Under the pieces are notes generated by a model, which was not told where the DNA came from, ran no database searches, and saw nothing but the letters and a program-made list of their open reading frames with translations. Positions 7,047 to 10,635 of a stretch of 10,635 nucleotides of DNA are shown here, piece by piece; within the stretch, counting starts at the first letter, position 1, and the number at the start of each line of letters is the position of its first letter. The stretch is from contig CAMLLK010000017.1 of NCBI GenBank assembly GCA_946480885.1, positions 1 through 10,635 of the forward strand, in the 5' to 3' direction. This stretch comes from an uncultured Thermoproteales archaeon. GTDB taxonomy: Archaea > Thermoproteota > Thermoprotei > Thermoproteales > Thermoproteaceae. A program made the position numbers and the translations under genes.

Positions 7047-7268
7047 ATGCCTATATATGTGAGAGTGGATAGATGGCTCTGCACAGCCTGCGGCCTCTGC
7101 CAAGGCCCAGTCTTCACATTAGAAAAAGACGCCTCCGCCGTCCGGCCCGAATATAGAATAGACGGGTCGTTAGAAGAGGGCATAGTGGGCGAAGAACTTT
7201 TGCCAAATGTACAAAGAGCTGCGAGGGCCTGTCCATCCAGAGGAATTACGTGGAGACATATTGACTAA
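7047..7268 (+). CDS. fdx: Single-cluster [4Fe-4S] ferredoxin
   Basis: This is a small soluble electron carrier of 73 residues. The cluster ligands are Cys12, Cys15 and Cys18 in CTACGLC plus the distant Cys62 followed by proline (ACPSRGI). That is the classic mono-cluster arrangement C-x2-C-x2-C...C-P; the second cluster motif of dicluster ferredoxins is absent. The middle is acidic (SLEEGIVGEE at 41-50), as is common in ferredoxins. The start ATG sits 24.5 nt after a strong TATA box, so it is probably leaderless. It diverges from taw1 across 73 nt. Archaeal Taw1 needs an outside reductant, so I infer that this ferredoxin could serve it, but a general redox role is equally possible. It converges on cbiB, 99 nt away. 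Confidence 0.9.
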   Translation: MPIYVRVDRWLCTACGLCQGPVFTLEKDASAVRPEYRIDGSLEEGIVGEELLPNVQRAARACPSRGITWRHID

Positions 7269-7344
7269 TACGACGGCGCCTTCAACCCCCCCACTACTTG
7301 AGACGCCGTGTGCTCTAGGCCGGCGACGTGAATATGGGCAGTGG

Positions 7345-7360
7345 AGTCTCTATAGAGTCT
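7345..7360. repeat. Short inverted repeat in the convergent ferredoxin-cbiB gap
   Basis: AGTCTCTATAGAGTCT contains a perfect 10-bp palindrome (CTCTATAGAG, 7348-7357) and two more paired bases on each side across one mismatch. It lies in the 99-nt gap where two genes end face to face. No T-rich terminator tract accompanies it, so a terminator role is only possible. The rest of the gap shows nothing recognisable. Confidence 0.25.
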
Positions 7361-7367
7361 ACTTACT

Positions 7368-8261
7368 CTACGCCGACATAGCTAGGGTGTAGAATATCAA
7401 AGCCGCGGCTGCCGCCGCTCTGTGGGTTATCCACATGGCGTATGCCACGTCTAGTTCTGTAGGGTGGCCACCGGCCCCCACTGAGTAGTGGCCTTCTTTT
7501 TCTAACGTAGCCCCCAGCGCGGCAGCCATGGCGGAGATAGGCCACTTTGCATTGACGCTTTCGATCTGTCGTCTCTGTGCCAAAGCCTCTAGGCCCCTAA
7601 CCTCGGCCGACAGTATTAGGAGTGCCGTAAATCTCGCAGGTATGTAGTTCATAACAGTGTCTAATAGAGCAGAGGGGGCGCCTAGCCTCTTATATTCTCT
7701 AAACCCCACTAACCCATCTGCCGTATTCACCGCCCGTTGGATCCAAGCGCCGGGGAGGCCCATCGCTATGTACCACATAAGTGGGGAGACGTATGAATCT
7801 ACAAGAGACTCAGCCATTGTTTCTACACATGCGCTATTTACTAAGCCGCGGCGGCTGGGGTCCAGCCTCCTTCTTACAAACTCCCTCACCGCTGTGTGGG
7901 GACGCCCAATTCCGTACCCCCAGCCGCAGCCTCTAGTCACTTGAGTAATTGAAAACGAGAGTTTTAGTAAGTAGCCCTCTAAGAGGCTCCACTCGAGCCC
8001 CTCGCCTCTCACCGCTGTGAAAAGCAACGCCAACGCGGCCATGGGCGCCACCACTGCCAACAAGACGGCGACGCCTCTAAACGCGCCACCTGGCTTCACA
8101 AGGCGCGACGCAGCTTTATATACTAGAGCCACTGGGTGTATAGATGGGTGTATGTACGGCGTGACTAAATGCCCTCGCCACGGCACCGGCCTCTCTATAA
8201 TTTCTAACAATAGGGCAGTGGCCAACGCCACTGGGTCTGGCGACAGGCCCCCCAAAAACAT
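7368..8261 (-). CDS. cbiB: Adenosylcobinamide-phosphate synthase (CbiB family), membrane protein
   Basis: CbiB (called CobD in Pseudomonas) attaches the aminopropanol or aminopropanol-phosphate arm to adenosylcobyric acid late in cobalamin synthesis. The 297-residue protein carries the family hallmarks: IHPVALVYKA at 41-50, SACVETMAESLVDSYVSPL at 143-161, PGAWIQRAVNTADGLVGFRE at 170-189, NYIPARFTALLI at 205-216, and SVNAKWPISAMAAALG at 235-250 followed by EKEGHYS. Hydrophobic stretches at about 8-22, 62-83 and 282-296 fit an integral membrane protein. The usual N-terminal acidic D..GDP motif is not recognisable here. The ATG at 8261 lies 24.5 nt from a TTTAAA box shared with the divergent operon, which includes a CobD-like enzyme able to make its substrate. 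The naming clash with that cobD gene is historical. Confidence 0.92.
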   Translation of the reverse strand: MFLGGLSPDPVALATALLLEIIERPVPWRGHLVTPYIHPSIHPVALVYKAASRLVKPGGAFRGVAVLLAVVAPMAALALLFTAVRGEGLEWSLLEGYLLKLSFSITQVTRGCGWGYGIGRPHTAVREFVRRRLDPSRRGLVNSACVETMAESLVDSYVSPLMWYIAMGLPGAWIQRAVNTADGLVGFREYKRLGAPSALLDTVMNYIPARFTALLILSAEVRGLEALAQRRQIESVNAKWPISAMAAALGATLEKEGHYSVGAGGHPTELDVAYAMWITHRAAAAAALIFYTLAMSA

Positions 8262-8280
8262 TTATTTAGGACTTTAGTAC

Positions 8281-8290
8281 TATTTAAAAA
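8281..8290. promoter_or_regulatory. Single bidirectional TATA box serving cbiB and the PP-loop operon
   Basis: The 48-nt gap between divergent start codons (8261 minus, 8310 plus) holds one palindromic TTTAAA at 8283-8288. Its centre, 8285.5, is exactly 24.5 nt from the first base of both ATGs, the same spacing as at the ferredoxin and purD promoters. I see no second equally placed box for either direction. I infer that one TBP site serves both leaderless transcripts. Confidence 0.65.
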
Positions 8291-8309
8291 GATCTATTAT
8301 TTACTCAAT

Positions 8310-8915
8310 ATGAAAGTGGCTATGTACAGCGGCGGCAAGGAGTCTATCTACGCCGTGTTGAAAGAGTGGCCAGTGGACGTTTTGTTGTTTTTAATCTACC
8401 AATTCCCCAGACCATCCCCCCACTTACTCAATTTCTCAAAAGCCGTGGAGCTTGGGTGGGGCATCGCGCCGGTCGTAGTTAAGAAATTACAGAGGGGGAG
8501 GGAGTTCGAGGAGAAGGTAGAGTTTTTGAAAAAACTAGGCACGGTGGAGATCGTGGCGGGGGACGTAGACGTTGTAGAACATTTAAAATATATGGAGAGG
8601 CTTGCCTCCGAAGTGGGGGCTAGGCTGAGGGAGCCTCTGTGGGGTATGGATAGAGAGGAGTTGTTTTTCAAAATTGTAGAGGAGCTAGACTTTGTCGTAA
8701 TTGGCGCCTCGGCGCCTGGCCTAGTCTGTAGGAGAGTTAGTTCTAAAGACGCGGCGGAGTTTTTAAAAGAGGTGAAGAGCCTCGGCGTCGACCCTCTGGG
8801 GGAGAGGGGAGAGTACCACAGCCAAGTGGTACAAATCCACAGGCTTGGCTTAGCCATAGAGGCTAGGTGTAGAGAAGTAGTAGAACACGGCGGCTACTAT
8901 ATCGCATTGTTATGA
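8310..8915 (+). CDS. Dph6-family PP-loop ATPase (diphthine-ammonia ligase-like), role uncertain
   Basis: This 201-residue protein belongs to the adenine-nucleotide alpha-hydrolase PP-loop fold. The PP-loop is SGGKES at 7-12, with Glu where SGGKDS is usual. REPLWGMDREEL at 107-118 and LGERGEYHSQV at 163-173 are typical of the Dph6/MJ0570 group. In that group Dph6 adenylates diphthine and uses ammonium to form diphthamide on elongation factor 2. Its length is slightly below the roughly 220-240 usual. It begins at ATG 8310 behind the TATA box shared with cbiB and overlaps the next gene by ATGA. The operon context (an Asn-synthetase-like PP-loop protein, then CobD) suggests a possible role in amide chemistry of cobalamin synthesis instead of, or besides, diphthamide. 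That is inference; plain Dph6 is the conservative alternative. Confidence 0.75.
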   Translation: MKVAMYSGGKESIYAVLKEWPVDVLLFLIYQFPRPSPHLLNFSKAVELGWGIAPVVVKKLQRGREFEEKVEFLKKLGTVEIVAGDVDVVEHLKYMERLASEVGARLREPLWGMDREELFFKIVEELDFVVIGASAPGLVCRRVSSKDAAEFLKEVKSLGVDPLGERGEYHSQVVQIHRLGLAIEARCREVVEHGGYYIALL

Positions 8916-9709
8916 AGCCGCAGTGCGACGCGGTGTTGTTGTCCGGGGGGATAGACTCCACCTACGTCTTGTGGAAGGCGGTGGAGGCCGGGGCCAGGCC
9001 GCATGCCTTTACAGTAGAGCTACGGGGCTGCGGCGTAGATCTGCCATACGCCATGTACACAGCGAGGAGGTTCTCTGTGCCTTTGACGATTTTGTCAGTA
9101 GGCCTAGACGAGGCGTTGAGGGCGGCGGAGGAGGTGGTGGCCGTGTTACAAGTCTTCAACCCCATGGAGGTGGTGAACTGCGCAGCTGTGTATATAGCTA
9201 TAAAAGAGGCGGCGTCTTGGGGACACCGCGTCGTGTGTACTGGAGACGGCGGAGACGAGCTCTATCTAGGCTACTCCTTCTATTTAAAGTATCTCGACAG
9301 GCTAGAGGAGAAGAGGAGAGAGGTGTTGTCTAACTGGAGTTTTTGTAGCTTCGCCATCGGCCGCAGTCTAGGAGTGGCTGTAGAGGCGCCTTTCACACAC
9401 CCCGAGGCGATACAAGCCGCCTTGGCGGTCCCCGCCCACGCCGCGCTTGGGAAGAGGCCTTTGAGAGAGGCGTTGATACAAATAGCGCCGGAGGTGGCGC
9501 AGAGAGAAAAGACGCCACTAGAGTCGGGGACGTGTTTCAATAGGCTATACACAGCTATGAGAAAAGCCGCGGGCGACGAGTTGACCTATCTCAAACAAGT
9601 GTATCAAAGACTAGGCCTTAGCTACATAACCTCTCCAGACGGCTGCCCGAGGTGTGGATACGCAGGCTTTAAGAAATACTGCCCCATGTGCGGCTACTAC
9701 CGAGAGTAG
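8912..9709 (+). CDS. Asparagine-synthetase-like PP-loop protein lacking the glutaminase domain, with C-terminal zinc ribbon
   Basis: The 265-residue protein matches the synthetase half of AsnB. It has the PP-loop LLSGGIDST at 9-17, the second AsnB signature TGDGGDELYLGY at 110-121 (usually SGEGADELFGGY), and EAPFTHPEAI at 158-167, like the substrate-pocket region of AsnB. The N-terminal Cys-dependent glutaminase domain is absent: the PP-loop begins at residue 9, whereas full AsnB has about 200 residues before it. The C-terminus carries CPRCGY (Cys245, Cys248) and CPMCGY (Cys257, Cys260), a compact zinc ribbon. The expected chemistry is adenylation of a carboxylate and attack by free ammonia or an amine. 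The substrate is unknown; the operon (CobD and CbiB chemistry) suggests a corrinoid side chain, but asparagine or a tRNA target cannot be excluded. It overlaps its upstream neighbour by ATGA. Confidence 0.8.
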   Translation: MKPQCDAVLLSGGIDSTYVLWKAVEAGARPHAFTVELRGCGVDLPYAMYTARRFSVPLTILSVGLDEALRAAEEVVAVLQVFNPMEVVNCAAVYIAIKEAASWGHRVVCTGDGGDELYLGYSFYLKYLDRLEEKRREVLSNWSFCSFAIGRSLGVAVEAPFTHPEAIQAALAVPAHAALGKRPLREALIQIAPEVAQREKTPLESGTCFNRLYTAMRKAAGDELTYLKQVYQRLGLSYITSPDGCPRCGYAGFKKYCPMCGYYRE

Positions 9710-9711
9710 CC

Positions 9712-10593
9712 ATGTGGAGTGTCCACGGAGGCGCCACCTGGGCGGAGGAGGCGGCGCTAGACTTCTCAGACAACTCGAACCCCCTGGGCCCCCCCTCGAA
9801 GTTAATACAGCTAGTGGCCGAGGCCGTGGAGAGGGGGGTGTATTTAAAATTCCCGGCTAATTTAGCAGAGGAGGTTTTGTCTCAATACGAAGAGGTGCCT
9901 GTGGTGGTGTTCAACGGAGCCACAGAGGCAATCTCCGCGGCGGCGTCTTGGCTTAGGCCTCGGCGAATTGTCACATTAAGACACGACTATAGAGACTACG
10001 CCAGAGTGGCCGAAGTCCTAGGGGTGCCTCACCTCTCCGCCGACTGGCCCCCGCCTCTTGAGGAAAGAGACCTCTTCATATTTTCAAACCCCAGCAACCC
10101 CTTTGGGAGCTACGTCCCAAGAGACGTAGTTTTTGAATTAGCTAAGAAGGCCAGAGTGTTGGTAGACGAGTCGTTTATAGACTTCTGTAGGTGTGAGTCC
10201 TCTGCCCCAGATGTGCCAGTTGTAAAATCCTACGGCAAATTTCTAGCGGCGCCGGGTTTAAGAATCGGCGCGGCAGTCGGCGGGTTTTTCCCCAAGAGCC
10301 ACGCCCCGCCTTGGAGGATAAACTCTATAGTAGACTACGCCGTCTACCACCTAGGCGTAGAGGGGCTGAGAGGCCATAAGTTAAACACTCTTTTGTATAT
10401 TACACAAGAAGTGCCTAGAGTCTTAGAGGCCTTGTCTAAATGCGTTAAGTACAGCCCCACCCAAGTCCACTTTTTTGTAATATACGGCCATCCGCCCCGG
10501 GGCGTTAGAGTAAGGCCGCTGTGGGACCGCGGCGTGGAGGGCTACAGAGTCTCTATAAAAGATAGAGATAGCAACGACTGGTTGATAAGGACT
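9712..10593 (+). CDS. cobD: CobD/CobC-type PLP enzyme (L-threonine-O-3-phosphate decarboxylase-like), extreme C-terminus lost to adapter
   Basis: This is a fold-type I PLP enzyme of the histidinol-phosphate aminotransferase-like group. HGG at residues 5-7 and LDFSDNSNPLGPP at 16-28 are the N-terminal hallmark of CobC/CobD. It also has NGATEA at 68-73, NPSNPFG at 126-132, DESFIDF at 152-158, the PLP-lysine segment SYGK (Lys176), and GLRIG at 182-186. CobD decarboxylates threonine phosphate to aminopropanol phosphate, the arm that CbiB (8261, divergent) attaches; both genes in one locus support the assignment. The start at ATG 9712 is 2 nt after the preceding stop; a GTG at 9688 is in frame but adds residues with no counterpart. 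Genuine sequence ends at residue 294; 11 further codons and the TGA at 10627-10629 are sequencing adapter. The real protein probably ends a few residues later. A true aminotransferase is the main alternative. Confidence 0.85.
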
Positions 10594-10635
10594 AGATCGG
10601 AAGAGCGTCGTGTAGGGAAAGAGTGTTGATGGCGG
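10594..10635. other. Illumina adapter sequence (assembly artefact)
   Basis: From 10594 the sequence begins AGATCGGAAGAGC, continues GTCGTGTAGGGAAAGAGTGT, and so matches the reverse complement of the TruSeq universal adapter for 33 bases (to 10626). The last nine bases, TGATGGCGG, agree with the next adapter bases (AGATCTCGG) at six of nine positions, as in a low-quality read end. Translated in frame it gives RSEERRVGKEC, a well-known contaminant C-terminus in predicted proteins. It is not genomic. Confidence 0.97.

Noticed and set aside
7207..7392. Small plus-strand frame running from the ferredoxin end into the convergent gap
   Set aside because: It overlaps the last 62 bases of the ferredoxin out of frame, has no promoter and shows no recognisable motif.
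8396..8857. 153-residue minus-strand frame opposite the Dph6-like gene
   Set aside because: It is a serine/threonine-rich antisense shadow without motif or start signal; the plus strand carries the conserved motifs.
8923..9333. 136-residue plus-strand frame inside the AsnB-like gene
   Set aside because: It is an out-of-frame arginine/glycine-rich shadow of a gene with intact PP-loop motifs.
10594..10629. C-terminal RSEERRVGKEC and stop of the CobD-like protein
   Set aside because: These are translated Illumina adapter bases, not protein sequence.

Overview
The window looks like chromosome from a hyperthermophilic crenarchaeon of the Thermoproteales, most like Pyrobaculum or Thermoproteus. 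The evidence is: AGA/AGG-rich arginine codons, archaeal TATA boxes centred about 24.5 nt before the first codon (leaderless transcripts), a stand-alone archaeal Taw1, an archaeal-style B12 gene set, and short gaps or overlaps between genes. The genus is inferred from gene content and style, not from a database search.

Layout. Positions 1-5078 (minus strand) hold a tightly overlapped purine operon read purD-purF-purN-folD-purM, with purM cut by the left edge. A 100-nt divergent promoter region separates it from purC (5179-5877, plus). Next come taw1, the radical-SAM wybutosine enzyme (5900-6973, minus), and a divergent [4Fe-4S] ferredoxin (7047-7268, plus). The right part is a cobalamin-arm locus: cbiB (7368-8261, minus) diverges from a plus-strand operon of a Dph6-family PP-loop protein, a glutaminase-less asparagine-synthetase-like PP-loop protein with a C-terminal zinc ribbon, and a CobD/CobC-type PLP enzyme. 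No gap between genes exceeds about 120 bases, and no tRNA, rRNA, CRISPR array or insertion sequence was seen.

How the genes work together. PurF makes phosphoribosylamine, PurD converts it to GAR, PurN formylates GAR with a one-carbon unit supplied through FolD, PurM closes the imidazole ring and PurC adds aspartate. PurL/Q/S and PurE are not in the window. CobD and CbiB respectively make and attach the aminopropanol-phosphate arm of cobalamin.

Most notable points: (1) PurF has lost its catalytic N-terminal cysteine and much of its glutaminase domain but keeps all four cysteines of the Bacillus-type [4Fe-4S] cluster; (2) two ammonia-type, amide-forming PP-loop enzymes of unknown role sit inside the cobalamin-arm locus; (3) one palindromic TTTAAA lies exactly midway between the cbiB and PP-loop start codons; (4) a ferredoxin faces taw1 and may be its electron donor; (5) the last 42 bases are Illumina adapter, not genome, so the end of the final gene is artificial.
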